This document shows positions 27,341 through 36,629 of a DNA stretch of 64,000 nucleotides, piece after piece. Below the pieces are notes generated by a model that was not told where the DNA came from, did no database searches, and saw only the letters and a list, made by a program, of their open reading frames with translations. Position 1 is the stretch's first letter. Every line of letters begins with the position of its first letter. The stretch is taken from NCBI GenBank assembly GCA_050948785.1, contig JBMNEM010000003.1, positions 1 through 64,000 on the forward strand. Direction: 5' to 3'. Source of the DNA: JAAZMI01 sp050948785. GTDB lineage: Bacteria; Bacillota; Dethiobacteria; DTU022; UBA8154. The position numbers and the translations under genes are program-made.

Positions 27341-28885
27341 ATGAAGATGGAAAAAAAATTTGCAAAAACACTTGTTCTGGTTCTGGCTGCAGTCGTGATG
27401 ATGGCTTGCCTTACTTCCTGTGGTCAAAGCCCCTCTTCCACTGAGCATACTGAACCTAAAATTGTACGAATGGCCGACTTGTTTGCTAATACTTACACCA
27501 GTCTAGATGCCCAGAAGGAATCCTTTGGCTGGTACACCACTGCTTTGGGCCTTTCTGAGACTCTTTTTCGTATCGACGACAGCTATTCAGTTGTTCCCTG
27601 GCTTGCTGAGGGCGCAAGCGTTGAAGGCAACACCTGGACCATTGTTTTGCGTGACAGCGTGGTGTTCTCCGATGGCAGCAAGCTCACCGCTGATATCGCG
27701 GCTGCATGCATAGAGCGCGCACCGCAGGTGAACAAGCTGGCTGTTGCTCTTGCGGAAGCTACCTTTGAAATAGTAGACGAAAAGACGTTCACCATTACCA
27801 CCCCTGAATATCTTCCGACCTTGCTCAACGAGCTTTGTAATGTGTATACCTCCATTATTAATCTGGACGCCTCTTCCGACATTGATAATGCTCCCGTCTG
27901 CACAGGGCCTTTCGTGGTGTCCGAGTTTGATCCGGGTGTTTCTGTGAAATTAGTTCGCAATAACAATTACTGGGACGGCGAAGTCAAGCTAGACGGTGTG
28001 GAAGGCATGTATGTCGCCGATGCGGACACGCTGTCATTGGCGTTTCAGAACGGTGAGATTGATGCCTTTATTGGCCCCACCACTAATGATCTTGAGATAT
28101 TTGCCGCAGCTCCCGATCAGTATACTGTGGTCTCTACACCCGCTTCCCGTCTCTATTATTACTATCTTAATATGTCTCGTTTGCCTGAAAAAGATTTGCG
28201 GGCTGCAGTGAACATGGCTATTGATTCTGACGCTGTAAGTACTCTACTTGCAGGTCTAGTCAGCCCCACCATTGGCGCTTTTAGCCCCGATACCGCTTAC
28301 GGTGGAGTTACCAAGCACGGCTATGATCCTGATGGCGCAAAAAAGCTAATCGAGGGGCTGGGCTACACGCTCAATGCAGAAGGCTACTATGAAAAGGACG
28401 GGCAGGAAATCGTCCTGGACATTGCCTACTATGCCGCTCGCTCCATTGATAAGATTGTTTTACTCATGCAGGAACAGCTCAAGGCTGTAGGCATCAAGGC
28501 AACGCTTACCGTCTCTGAGGATCCAGACGGAACTTATATGACCACTGGTGACTTTGATATTGGTCTCTACTGCATGATCGCAAATCCCTCCGCAGACCCG
28601 TTCTACTTCATGAACCGTGTTGTCGGAGGCGGTATCTATACTTCCGGCGGCTATGACAATGTCGAGGCTAAGGAGCTTTTATCTCAACTCTACTCCGAGC
28701 CTGACGCCGCAAAACGTGCCGAGCTGGCGGTTCAGATGCAGCAGCTTATTCTGGATGACGAGGCCATGGGCTTTATGGCGTTACTCAACAAGATAACCGC
28801 TATGCGGTCCGGCGTGGTCAACTGCAGTGAAAATAATCCCATCAGCTTCTACTTCCTCAACGCTGAGACAGATATCGTAAACTGA
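27341..28885 (+). CDS. Opp/Nik-type ABC transporter substrate-binding lipoprotein
   Basis: 514 residues of the SBP_bac_5 family, exported and lipid-anchored: hydrophobic leader ending in the lipobox LTSC near residue 27. The conserved TFxL-type middle (GVEGMYVADADTLSLAFQNGEIDAF) and C-terminal NKITAMR region are seen. Homologues bind peptides, nickel complexes or opine metallophores; the ligand is not evident. Ribosome site GGAGGAAGC. First gene of a five-gene operon with two permeases, a double ATPase and a methyltransferase. Confidence 0.88.
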   Translation: MKMEKKFAKTLVLVLAAVVMMACLTSCGQSPSSTEHTEPKIVRMADLFANTYTSLDAQKESFGWYTTALGLSETLFRIDDSYSVVPWLAEGASVEGNTWTIVLRDSVVFSDGSKLTADIAAACIERAPQVNKLAVALAEATFEIVDEKTFTITTPEYLPTLLNELCNVYTSIINLDASSDIDNAPVCTGPFVVSEFDPGVSVKLVRNNNYWDGEVKLDGVEGMYVADADTLSLAFQNGEIDAFIGPTTNDLEIFAAAPDQYTVVSTPASRLYYYYLNMSRLPEKDLRAAVNMAIDSDAVSTLLAGLVSPTIGAFSPDTAYGGVTKHGYDPDGAKKLIEGLGYTLNAEGYYEKDGQEIVLDIAYYAARSIDKIVLLMQEQLKAVGIKATLTVSEDPDGTYMTTGDFDIGLYCMIANPSADPFYFMNRVVGGGIYTSGGYDNVEAKELLSQLYSEPDAAKRAELAVQMQQLILDDEAMGFMALLNKITAMRSGVVNCSENNPISFYFLNAETDIVN

Positions 28886-28908
28886 CGGCATACTATAAGG
28901 CTAAATAA

Positions 28909-28936
28909 GGGCTGTCTCCTCAATGAAGACAGCCCC
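28909..28936 (+). terminator. Intercistronic hairpin after the binding-protein gene
   Basis: Perfect 9-bp stem GGGCTGTCT / AGACAGCCC followed by CTTTA, between binding protein and first permease. Likely a partial terminator or mRNA-stabilising hairpin that keeps binding-protein levels above those of the permeases. Confidence 0.6.
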
Positions 28937-28950
28937 TTTAAGGTGACATT

Positions 28951-29880
28951 GTGCAAAAATATATTGGAAAGCGCCTCTTGCGACTGATACCTATTCTGCT
29001 TGTAATTACATTTATCACCTTCTCGATGATGTACCTTGCATCCGGAGACCCGGCGCAGAAAAAGCTGGTGGCACAAGGCATCGTCCCTACTGAAGAAATT
29101 TTGGAAGCTACCAGAGAGAGTATGAGGTTGAATGATCCTTTTTTTGTTCGCTATGGCCATTGGCTTTGGGATTTTATACGGGGAGACCTCGGAGAGTCCT
29201 ACGCCAAAAGCCTGTCAGTAAGCCAGCTTCTGTGGTCGGCCATGGGTAAAACCGCAGTAGTAGCTGTTGCTGCTTTGGTGTTGTCTCTCATCATATCCTT
29301 GCCTCTTGGGATATGGACAGCGGTAAGACAGAATTCCATTGCGGATTATCTTGTTCGATTTGTTACATTTTTAGCCAATTCCATACCATCATTTCTGGTA
29401 GCATTGCTGCTGATATATTGTTTTTGTGTACACCTGAATTGGCTGCCTGTACTGGCGAAAAATAGCCTTCAGGGGCTTCTTCTACCAACTGTAGCGTTGG
29501 CTCTGCCTACCACCGGAAAGTTTGTCAGGCAGATACGGGCAGAGATACTGACTCAGCTTGGCGCCGACTATGTTAACGGGGCGCAGGGACGCGGCGTAAA
29601 GCCACGCACAATACTCATTAAAGATGTACTGCATAACGCCATGCTGTCCATTATGACCGTCATAGGGTTCTCAGTGGGAAATCTTTTTGCGGGCAGTGTG
29701 GTAATTGAATCAATCTTTCAATGGCCTGGCGTTGGCAAGTTGGTGATGGACGCCATAACTGCCCGCGATTACCCGGTTATCCAGGGCTTTGTGGTATACA
29801 TTGCCATTATCTACGTTGTTATCAACCTGCTGACGGATCTGGCATACCGGTATTTTGATCCACGGATAAGCGAAAGCTGA
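28951..29880 (+). CDS. Opp/Nik-type ABC permease (OppB/NikB class)
   Basis: 309 residues, first membrane subunit. N-terminal YIGKRLLRLIPILLVITFITF is the OppB-class start; the EAA loop that docks the ATPase is seen at about residues 195-225 (RQIRAEILTQLGADYVNGAQGRG broken by the family glycine). GTG start with AAGGTGA five bases ahead. Ends 10 bases before the next permease gene. Confidence 0.9.
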   Translation: MQKYIGKRLLRLIPILLVITFITFSMMYLASGDPAQKKLVAQGIVPTEEILEATRESMRLNDPFFVRYGHWLWDFIRGDLGESYAKSLSVSQLLWSAMGKTAVVAVAALVLSLIISLPLGIWTAVRQNSIADYLVRFVTFLANSIPSFLVALLLIYCFCVHLNWLPVLAKNSLQGLLLPTVALALPTTGKFVRQIRAEILTQLGADYVNGAQGRGVKPRTILIKDVLHNAMLSIMTVIGFSVGNLFAGSVVIESIFQWPGVGKLVMDAITARDYPVIQGFVVYIAIIYVVINLLTDLAYRYFDPRISES

Positions 29881-29890
29881 GGGCAGGGCC

Positions 29891-30697
29891 ATGAGGAGGA
29901 AAAAAAAAGACTTTTGGCTGTGGGTATTTCTGATAATGGCCGCCATTTTGGTCATAGGAAGTCTTTTTGCGCAGAAGCTTGCTCCCAATGATCCCTATGA
30001 AGTTCATGTAATGCAGATTAAGAATGCGCCTTCGGATGAGTATCCCTTCGGAACAGACGCTATGGGCCGCTGCGTCATGTCCCGCTTACTCTATGGTGCC
30101 CGAACCTCAATTTTTTCCGCTCTGGCGCTGGTTATTGTGACTGCTGCGTTTGGCTCAATAGTCGGTATTCTTTGTGGCTTTTACAGCGGCGCAGCCGATA
30201 GAATTGTCATGCGTATTATAGATGGCATCATGGCTTTTCCTCAAATGGTGTTGGCAATAGCCGTGGCAGGTATTCTGGGCGGCGGAATGGCAAACGCGAT
30301 GCTTGCTTTGGGCTTTGCAAGCTGGACTCCCTATGCACGGCTGGCTCGCAGCCGTGTTATTTCGCTTAAAAACGAGGACTTTATACAGGCGGCACGTTTA
30401 TCCGGTTGTAATGACTTGACCATAATGCTGAAATATATTCTGCCGAATATTTTTAACTCATTGCTGACCTTCGCAACCACTCAGGTGGGAACAGTGATGC
30501 TGGGCTTTGCCGGCCTCTCGTTTCTTAATCTGGGTGTACAGCTTCCGCAGGCAGAATGGGGAAGTATGATTAGCGAGGCCAGAGGTATGCTCGGTACTGC
30601 TCCCTGGACGGTACTCTACCCGGCACTGGCACTGGTGCTTACGGTCATGGTGTTCAATTACCTTGGTGATGCGGTTTGCGACAAACTTGATGTTTGA
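29891..30697 (+). CDS. Opp/Nik-type ABC permease (OppC/NikC class)
   Basis: 268 residues, second membrane subunit. It has the OppC-class signature after helix 1, PFGTDAMGRCVMSRLLYGARTS, and the EAA loop near residue 160-185 (ARSRVISLKNEDFIQAARLSG). The short N-terminus is typical. Together with the preceding gene it forms the heterodimeric channel. Confidence 0.9.
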   Translation: MRRKKKDFWLWVFLIMAAILVIGSLFAQKLAPNDPYEVHVMQIKNAPSDEYPFGTDAMGRCVMSRLLYGARTSIFSALALVIVTAAFGSIVGILCGFYSGAADRIVMRIIDGIMAFPQMVLAIAVAGILGGGMANAMLALGFASWTPYARLARSRVISLKNEDFIQAARLSGCNDLTIMLKYILPNIFNSLLTFATTQVGTVMLGFAGLSFLNLGVQLPQAEWGSMISEARGMLGTAPWTVLYPALALVLTVMVFNYLGDAVCDKLDV

Positions 30698-30717
30698 GAG
30701 CATAAGGCGGTGGAGTG

Positions 30718-32286
30718 ATGACTGATGCACTGTTGACCATAAAAAATGTTTCCGCCGGTTACGGAGGAGATGACGTACTACATGATATTTCATTTGAGCT
30801 GAAGTCGGGTGAGATATTTGCACTGGTGGGCGAGTCCGGCAGCGGAAAGTCCACCATTCTTAAAATAATAACGGGACTTGACTCCAGCGGCGTTCATTTC
30901 TCTGACGGCACTGTAACTTTCAAAGGACGGGATATGTCCACGTTAACCACAGAGGAGCGCCGAAGACTGCTTGGTGAAAAAATCTGCACGGTTTCCCAAA
31001 ACCCGTCCCAGACAATGAACTCGATCAGAAAGATTAGAAAGCAGTTCATGGAAACTATCCGCAGCCACAGGAGCGTGGAGAAGGCTGACGCTATTGCCAT
31101 GATCAGCACAGCCTTTGGAAAGCTGGGCCTTGGCGATACGGCTCGCATACTCGACTGCTGTCCCTTTGAGCTTTCGGGCGGAATGTGTCAGCGTGTGGTA
31201 TTGGCGCTTGCGATGGTTATGAAGCCAGAGCTCATGCTTGCAGATGAACCGACCAGCGCATTGGATGTGATGAGCCAGCGGCAGATGATTGATGAGTTGC
31301 GCCTTCTGAGAGAGAGCTGTGGAACTTCGATCATATTGGTAACGCATAATATTGCCTTGGCCTCTCAGATTGCGGATAAAATTGCCATCATGCTTTCAGG
31401 CCGCATCGTTGAACACGGAGAGACAGTGCGTGTGCTTTCTTCTCCTGAACATACTTACACGAAAAAGCTCCTGTCCGACGTGCCCCGCATACGGTCAGTG
31501 TTTCCGGTATACAGCTTTGGAGTCCCCCTTCTTGAGGTTACCGGCGTGTCGAAGAGCTATGCTGTCGGCGAGAAACAAGTAGACGCTGTACGTAATGTGA
31601 GTTTTACGCTCTCCCGTGGCGAGGTACTGGGTGTTGTGGGCGAATCCGGTTCCGGTAAGAGCACGCTGTCTCGCCAGCTTTTGCGGCTGGAACGGCCGGA
31701 TTCGGGAAACATTGTGTTCGATGGTACCAAGATATCCGGTATTGGCAAACGCGAGCTGCGAAGCCTCTACCGGCGAGCGCAGATGGTGTTTCAGGTACCC
31801 GCCGCATCCTTCGACCGACGAAGAACCGTGCGCTCAACATTGCGTGATGCAGTGCGAAATCTGACGGATAAGAAAACCTCTGCCGAGGTGGATGGGTATA
31901 TAGACGAGCTCATGGAAAGGGTGGGCTTGGCCCCCGAAATGGCCGATCGTTACCCGTGGGAACTCTCCGGCGGACAGTGCCAGCGTGCTGCAATCGCACG
32001 CGCCATCAGTGCTGAGCCGGATATGTTAATTTGTGATGAGGCTACCAGCGCCCTTGATGTGTCCGTTCAGGCACAGATTGCGGAACTGCTTAATTCGCTG
32101 GTGCGCCAGAGAGACATGAGCATGATATTCATCTCTCATGACATTGCCCTTGTAAGCGGTCTCTGCGATACGATTATGGTTATGAGAAACGGGAAATGTG
32201 TGGAGCTTGGACCAACGGAGCGCATTATCACATCACCCAAAAGCGAATACACAAAGGCTCTGCTGGAAACAGCGGCCTTGATATAA
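30718..32286 (+). CDS. Fused double ATPase of the Opp/Nik-type transporter
   Basis: About 522 residues carrying two complete ABC domains in one chain (DppD-DppF-like fusion). Walker A GESGSGKST occurs twice (about residues 38 and 310), with signatures LSGGMCQRV and LSGGQCQRA and Walker B LMLADEP and LICDEAT. One polypeptide therefore makes the ATPase pair. The C-terminus stops soon after the second domain and is immediately followed by a foreign gene fragment, so its tail may have been trimmed by a deletion. ATG at 30718 with GGCGGTGGA ahead; GTG at 30715 possible. Confidence 0.9.
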   Translation: MTDALLTIKNVSAGYGGDDVLHDISFELKSGEIFALVGESGSGKSTILKIITGLDSSGVHFSDGTVTFKGRDMSTLTTEERRRLLGEKICTVSQNPSQTMNSIRKIRKQFMETIRSHRSVEKADAIAMISTAFGKLGLGDTARILDCCPFELSGGMCQRVVLALAMVMKPELMLADEPTSALDVMSQRQMIDELRLLRESCGTSIILVTHNIALASQIADKIAIMLSGRIVEHGETVRVLSSPEHTYTKKLLSDVPRIRSVFPVYSFGVPLLEVTGVSKSYAVGEKQVDAVRNVSFTLSRGEVLGVVGESGSGKSTLSRQLLRLERPDSGNIVFDGTKISGIGKRELRSLYRRAQMVFQVPAASFDRRRTVRSTLRDAVRNLTDKKTSAEVDGYIDELMERVGLAPEMADRYPWELSGGQCQRAAIARAISAEPDMLICDEATSALDVSVQAQIAELLNSLVRQRDMSMIFISHDIALVSGLCDTIMVMRNGKCVELGPTERIITSPKSEYTKALLETAALI

Positions 32287-32430
32287 GGGCTCGGTGAAAT
32301 CAGAGACATCTTCGGAGAACTGAAAACGGAAGTATTAGCAGAGGCAAGTGGCGAGATTTTATATCAGACGGCATCCCTTGGAATTGAACAAGGGACGCCC
32401 ATGATCGCCTACGGTATCCTTTCAAATTGA
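32287..32430 (+). pseudogene. C-terminal remnant of a succinylglutamate desuccinylase/aspartoacylase-type gene
   Basis: Starting right after the ATPase stop codon is a 47-codon open stretch with no start: LGEIRDIFGE...EVLAEASGEILYQTASLGIEQGTPMIAYG. This matches the beta-domain end of the AstE/AspA zinc carboxypeptidase-like family, where the pattern is (V/G)xIRDxFGE then APxxGxxLxxTxxxxVxxGxxLxxxG. The catalytic N-terminal zinc domain is gone. A deletion that fused this tail to the ATPase gene explains the position. Confidence 0.6.
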
Positions 32431-32451
32431 GTATAATGGTTGGGATAGATA

Positions 32452-33183
32452 ATGCAGGATATTGAGAAAAGAGTAAAGAACTACTGGACAAATCGCGTTC
32501 ACGATTTCAGTACTGTGCGGCGCAATGAGCTTAAAGCCCCTATCAGCGGCCGTTGGATGGAGGAAATGAACCATTATCTGCCGAAGAATAGAAAATTAGA
32601 CATTCTCGACGTTGGCACCGGCACGGGATACTTTGCCGTGCTTCTTGCAAAACAGGGGCACCGGCTTACTGGGATTGACTTAACTTTTGCTATGCTCAAT
32701 GAGGCAGCGGTTTTTGCCAGCTTGCAGGGGGTTGAGATCAGCTTCATACCGATGGATGCACAGCGCCTCGATTTCCTGTCTGCCTCCTTTGACGCGGTGG
32801 TCACTCGCAATCTTACATGGACGCTACCCGATCCGGAAACTGCGTATGCGGAATGGCGGCGCGTTTTACGCCCTGGAGGGGTGCTTTTAAACTTTGACGC
32901 CAATTACGGCAACAATGTTAGAAATAACCAAAAGAAAAAATCGCATGATCCGCAAGGCTGCGTATATGGACACTGCGGCATAACGCCGGAAATGAAGAAG
33001 GAAAACGCTGCAATCACGCTCTCCATGTCCATTAGTTATAAGAAACGCCCCGAATGGGATGTGGAGTGTTTGCGTCGCTGTGGATTTGCAGAGTGCGGCT
33101 GCGATGAAAGCGCAGGACAACGTATCCTCAGAGATAAAGATCTGGCGGATGCTCCGCTTTTTTTGGCTTGGGCAAAGGCATGA
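32452..33183 (+). CDS. Class I SAM-dependent methyltransferase
   Basis: 243 residues. Motif I ILDVGTGTGYFAVLLA is near residue 50, motif II/III MDAQRLDFLSASFDAVVTRNLTWTLPDPE follows, and post-I VLRPGGVLLNFD is clear. Methyltransferases of this type recur beside Opp/Nik-type transporters in Clostridia, possibly modifying a metallophore or the transported molecule, but no substrate can be read. Ribosome site is weak (GGGATAG). Confidence 0.8.
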   Translation: MQDIEKRVKNYWTNRVHDFSTVRRNELKAPISGRWMEEMNHYLPKNRKLDILDVGTGTGYFAVLLAKQGHRLTGIDLTFAMLNEAAVFASLQGVEISFIPMDAQRLDFLSASFDAVVTRNLTWTLPDPETAYAEWRRVLRPGGVLLNFDANYGNNVRNNQKKKSHDPQGCVYGHCGITPEMKKENAAITLSMSISYKKRPEWDVECLRRCGFAECGCDESAGQRILRDKDLADAPLFLAWAKA

Positions 33184-33249
33184 AAAAATCGCGTATCATA
33201 CATATTCCAGTGAACACCTGTTTGAAAGAAAAGGAAGGAATGCCAGTAT

Positions 33250-33492
33250 ATGCAAACCGGGCACAAGGTACTATATAACGATGCGCGAAAGTTGGACTTC
33301 CTGGCAGATGAGAGTGTTCACTTGGTGGTTACCTCCCCTCCTTATCCTCTGATTGAAATGTGGGATGAAACTTTCATTGGTCTAAACGGGCAGATCAGGA
33401 GCGCTCTGAATAAAGAAGATAATCATGCCACCTTCGAATTGATGCACCGGGAACTGGACAAAGTTTGGAAAGAATTAATACGGGTTCACTAA
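33250..33492 (+). pseudogene. Truncated DNA (N4-cytosine/N6-adenine) methyltransferase
   Basis: An 80-codon frame with an intact N-terminus of a beta-class DNA methyltransferase: catalytic motif IV as TSPPYPLIEMWDE (about residues 28-40) and the helix ELDKVWKELIRV that normally leads to PGG and the SAM-binding FxGxG. The reading frame ends at that point and nothing downstream restores it, so the SAM-binding half is lost. The break at about 33484 is a probable insertion or deletion joint. Confidence 0.7.
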
Positions 33493-33872
33493 CGTTGCAT
33501 AAACTATAATTTCATTTGTCAAGCATTGAATAAGCTAGATTGGACTAGAAATTAAAAGTAATTGTTGTTTTTTATGGTATTTTCCCGTGCATTTACAAAA
33601 AAAATCCTTTATAATAGAGATATAAGGTAGTCCTTGCCCAAATCCCTAGTATAAAGGAGAACCAAAATGTACGGCAAGGATACCACGAATTCCACATTTT
33701 CGCAACTGTTTGGACCTGTTTTTAACTCATTTTTTTCCCGACGTTTGAAATTAATAAGCACGTCAAAAAAAACTTACCACGCTCTACGTTTAAACTCAAC
33801 ATCATCAACGTTTCCATTAACCGTACGCGTGAACACCTCTAACAAATAGTACTAAAACTGGGTGGTACAAAC
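33493..33872 (+). other. Gene-poor joint region with a possible transposase N-terminus
   Basis: An ATG at 33667 with AAAGGAG ahead opens a 60-codon frame, MYGKDTTNSTFSQLFGPVFN..., loosely like the first residues of IS4-type transposases, then turns into unrelated sequence. TTTACA and TATAAT at 33592-33615 are only 12 bases apart, too close for a normal promoter. I read the stretch as IS debris. Confidence 0.3.
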
Positions 33873-34643
33873 ATGATTATCATAAAAAACACCCCAAACC
33901 TAACTGGAGTAACAATTAGCGGTGATTTTAACGATCTCTACAACCTGGTAGAAGCACTCCATGATATTACTATAAATGAATATTCCGAAAAACATCACCA
34001 ATACATTGATATCTCTACCCGTGTCCTTGGTCTTTGTTATGACATCAGGCATGCCTGCCAGGGGGACCGGAAGGTTGAACTTGTTGACAATAACATGACC
34101 GAAGATAAAATGAAGTGGCATTCCATCAATGCCCCAAAAAATAATGTATATTATAGCTGCAATTATCTTTACCCGGAAATGTTTTTCGTCATGCTCGCCC
34201 TAAATGCGCTGATAAAATTGCGGATCAGGGACCTTACAAAGGCAAAATTCATATTCAAAGAGGCCATGGATAAGAAGGTTATCTGGGACAAAACAATTGC
34301 AACTATCCGTATTTTCCAGGCTGAATTTGTGGCATGTGTCAAGGATACTTTTACGAAAGCCACCTTTGCCAGATGGATGAATGTGATGAATGATGATTAT
34401 ATTAGCATTGAGGATATTGCCGGACAGTATGTTGATTTGTTAAATATCAAGTATATAAACATGTCCAAGGAAAAGCGGCTGAAAAATCTATCCCCTATTG
34501 CTAAAAGAATAGCAGAGTTTAGCCATAACAATGATCATCAGGAAATAAAGGATGTTGTTACTAGGGCGGCAATAGAACACAGATGCGAACCTGGGGCAAT
34601 TAAGCTGCAGGGTATTGAGTATCCGGAAGATTTTGAATGGTAA
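33873..34643 (+). CDS. Hypothetical protein, DUF6904-like
   Basis: 256 residues, soluble, beginning MIIIKNTPNLTGVTISGDFNDLYNLVEALHD and ending GIEYPEDFEW. The opening resembles the NTPNLTGVTISGD start I associate with DUF6904 proteins; function unknown. Middle part is helical and Lys-rich. Ribosome site ahead is GGGTGG at 10 bases. Base composition is lower in GC than the housekeeping genes and it lies among gene fragments, so acquired DNA is likely. Confidence 0.5.
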   Translation: MIIIKNTPNLTGVTISGDFNDLYNLVEALHDITINEYSEKHHQYIDISTRVLGLCYDIRHACQGDRKVELVDNNMTEDKMKWHSINAPKNNVYYSCNYLYPEMFFVMLALNALIKLRIRDLTKAKFIFKEAMDKKVIWDKTIATIRIFQAEFVACVKDTFTKATFARWMNVMNDDYISIEDIAGQYVDLLNIKYINMSKEKRLKNLSPIAKRIAEFSHNNDHQEIKDVVTRAAIEHRCEPGAIKLQGIEYPEDFEW

Positions 34644-34941
34644 AGGGGAAAGGGAAACAGGGGGCCAGATATTTTCATTTTTGCAGGAAGGCCCTTTCAG
34701 ATTGCCCGGAGACAGACTGCCTAATTTGTCCATAACTGTCAGGTATCTTGACCAAAAATTTTAAAAAGGGTTTAACGCTTTCGGGGCATTCACAATTAAA
34801 ATTAATGCGGACCGGTTTTCTTCCCCCCGGGAGGCCGGAGGGTAAAATACCAACATTCCCCAGTTAGAAAAGCTCTCCAACAGGATAATACGAAGTCAGC
34901 CACCTGATTTTAAATGACAAGCTAAACAAACGAACGAGAAC
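34644..34941. other. Intergenic, nothing clear
   Basis: No gene, promoter pair or terminator stands out; a short GC-rich patch (CCCCCCGGGAGGCCGGAGG, about 34823-34842) is the only feature. Confidence 0.4.
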
Positions 34942-35118
34942 TTATGAAGCCGAACCTATCTGTAATAAACCATCTCTAATAAGTTCGCCAAGGTGAGAAA
35001 GTCTATTAGAAATTTGAAGTCCTGCCCCATTAATGGCCTGTGCAATCAGGTAGCCTGCGATAACAATTGCAATAGCAATTATAATTTTCCCTATCAAATT
35101 CTGATATTCTTCTTTCAT
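34942..35118 (-). CDS. Small single-span membrane protein
   Basis: 58 residues from the ATG at 35118 (GAGAGG nine bases ahead). MKEEYQNLIGKIIIAIAIVIAGYLIAQAI is a charged head followed by one membrane helix, then an amphipathic tail. Similar tiny proteins of unknown role occur widely in Firmicutes. It is divergent from the gene at 35208. Confidence 0.55.
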   Translation of the reverse strand: MKEEYQNLIGKIIIAIAIVIAGYLIAQAINGAGLQISNRLSHLGELIRDGLLQIGSAS

Positions 35119-35207
35119 TTTTTCATTTCCTCTCAAATTATTGTTTCAGTTCTATAGTTACTCGTGGCCTACTGTTTTTCCCAAAACGCTTTTCAACAGA
35201 CTGTAAG

Positions 35208-35459
35208 ATGAAATCTGCTGAATTTTCAAGTCCTGTATCTACAAGGGTCCATTCACTTTTCTTATCATTGGGGTTTCCAACCAAACAGGCATTTACAATT
35301 CTGGTGGAAGTTGAAAAAGTTACAAAGTTGGATTACAATACCTATTGTTATGTTGAAAAGTTTAACCTAAAAGACGGTGACAAGGTCATTTTTATTGGAC
35401 AGGCGGTAATGTTCCGGCGCCGTGCTGCCCGAAAAAACGATGAAAATGGGGCGAAATAG
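35208..35459 (+). CDS. Hypothetical small protein or gene remnant
   Basis: 83 codons ending directly at the TTG start of the MFS gene. The first 30 residues look random while the rest (LVEVEKVTKLDYNTYCYVEKFNLKDGDKVIFIGQAVMFRRRA) reads as real protein, possibly the end of a hotdog-fold or OB-like protein. There is no ribosome site at the ATG, so this could be the tail of a truncated gene. Low confidence. Confidence 0.35.
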   Translation: MKSAEFSSPVSTRVHSLFLSLGFPTKQAFTILVEVEKVTKLDYNTYCYVEKFNLKDGDKVIFIGQAVMFRRRAARKNDENGAK

Positions 35460-36629
35460 TTGTTTAACCAGTATTTGTACATTTTAAGCGGCGGTCATCT
35501 TGTTGTTGATTTGGCTCAGGGCATCCTGCCGATTTTGACACCGTTACTGGCGGCAAATTTAAACCTGAACTACTTCCAAGTTGGGGTTGTGGCGCTGGCG
35601 TTTACTTTTAGTTCGGCCATTATTCAGCCGGTTTTTGGGGTGCTGAGCGATCGTTACAGTATGCCCTGGCTAATGCCTTTTGGCCTTTTTCTTTCCGGTT
35701 TTGGTTTGGCACTAACGGGAATAGTAAATTCTTATGGATTACTGCTGCTGGTAGTATTACTGAGCGGCATCGGGGTGGCAGGATACCATCCCGAAGGATC
35801 CAAGCTGGCCCATTATGTCAGTGAGGATGGCAAGGCCGGCTCCTCAATGGCGATTTTTTCGGTAGGGGGGAACTTAGGTTTTGGCCTTGGCCCCATGCTG
35901 GCCATTTTTGTGCTGGGCTTTTCCGGCCTGGATTCAATTTATGGGGTCATGATTCCGGGGACAGTGGCTGCATTGGTTTTTATGTTTTTATTGCCCAGGT
36001 TTAAGAAAATCCTGGCAGAAAAAGCCCTCCAGGGGGAAAAAGAACAAGAACAAACTGGCAGTAACGGCCCCACCAGGGGGGCAAGCCTGGTGTTGTTGAT
36101 ATTGTACGTGACGGTAAGATCATGGATACACGCCGGGCTGGTTTATTTCATTCCCTTTTATTTTTCTGCCCTGGGCAGCAGCGTAAAACCGGAATACCTG
36201 GTCAGTATGTTTTTAATTGCCGGTGCGGTGGGTACTGTTTTGGGCGGCCCTTTTGCCGATCGTTTCGGTGGGCGCAACGGCCTATTAGTTTCCATGCTTG
36301 TTTCCTTAATCACGATTTACCCGTTTTTACATTTCAAGGGCAATTTTGTTCCCGTTTTAGCTTTTATTGTCGGGGCGGCACTAATCTCCACTTTTTCCAC
36401 TACAGTAGTTTTCGGGCAAAGGCTTTTGCCGCAAAACATTGGGCTGGCTTCAGGGCTGCTGCTGGGCTTGGGGGTAGGCATGGGTTCCGTCGGTGTCACA
36501 ATACTTGGTGCGATCGCTGATCATGCCGGCCTGGCATTTGTAATGAATATTATCAGCTTACTTCCGATCCTGGGGATTGTACTGGCCTTTACCCTGCCGG
36601 ATATTAGAGCCAGCCAATCCGTTGCCTGA
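35460..36629 (+). CDS. MFS transporter, Fsr (fosmidomycin-resistance)-like
   Basis: 389 residues with twelve predicted membrane helices. The Fsr/YfnC-type signature is seen: GGHLVVDLAQGILPILTPLL at the N-terminus, GVLSDRYSMPW (loop 2-3 MFS motif), and GIGVAGYHPEGSKLAHY in helix 4-5. This group exports small molecules such as fosmidomycin; the physiological substrate here is unknown. TTG start follows the previous stop codon directly, with GGGGCG ahead. Confidence 0.85.
   Translation: MFNQYLYILSGGHLVVDLAQGILPILTPLLAANLNLNYFQVGVVALAFTFSSAIIQPVFGVLSDRYSMPWLMPFGLFLSGFGLALTGIVNSYGLLLLVVLLSGIGVAGYHPEGSKLAHYVSEDGKAGSSMAIFSVGGNLGFGLGPMLAIFVLGFSGLDSIYGVMIPGTVAALVFMFLLPRFKKILAEKALQGEKEQEQTGSNGPTRGASLVLLILYVTVRSWIHAGLVYFIPFYFSALGSSVKPEYLVSMFLIAGAVGTVLGGPFADRFGGRNGLLVSMLVSLITIYPFLHFKGNFVPVLAFIVGAALISTFSTTVVFGQRLLPQNIGLASGLLLGLGVGMGSVGVTILGAIADHAGLAFVMNIISLLPILGIVLAFTLPDIRASQSVA

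Noticed and set aside
33592..33615. TTTACA/TATAAT promoter
   Set aside because: The spacer is only 12 bases, too short for sigma-A recognition.
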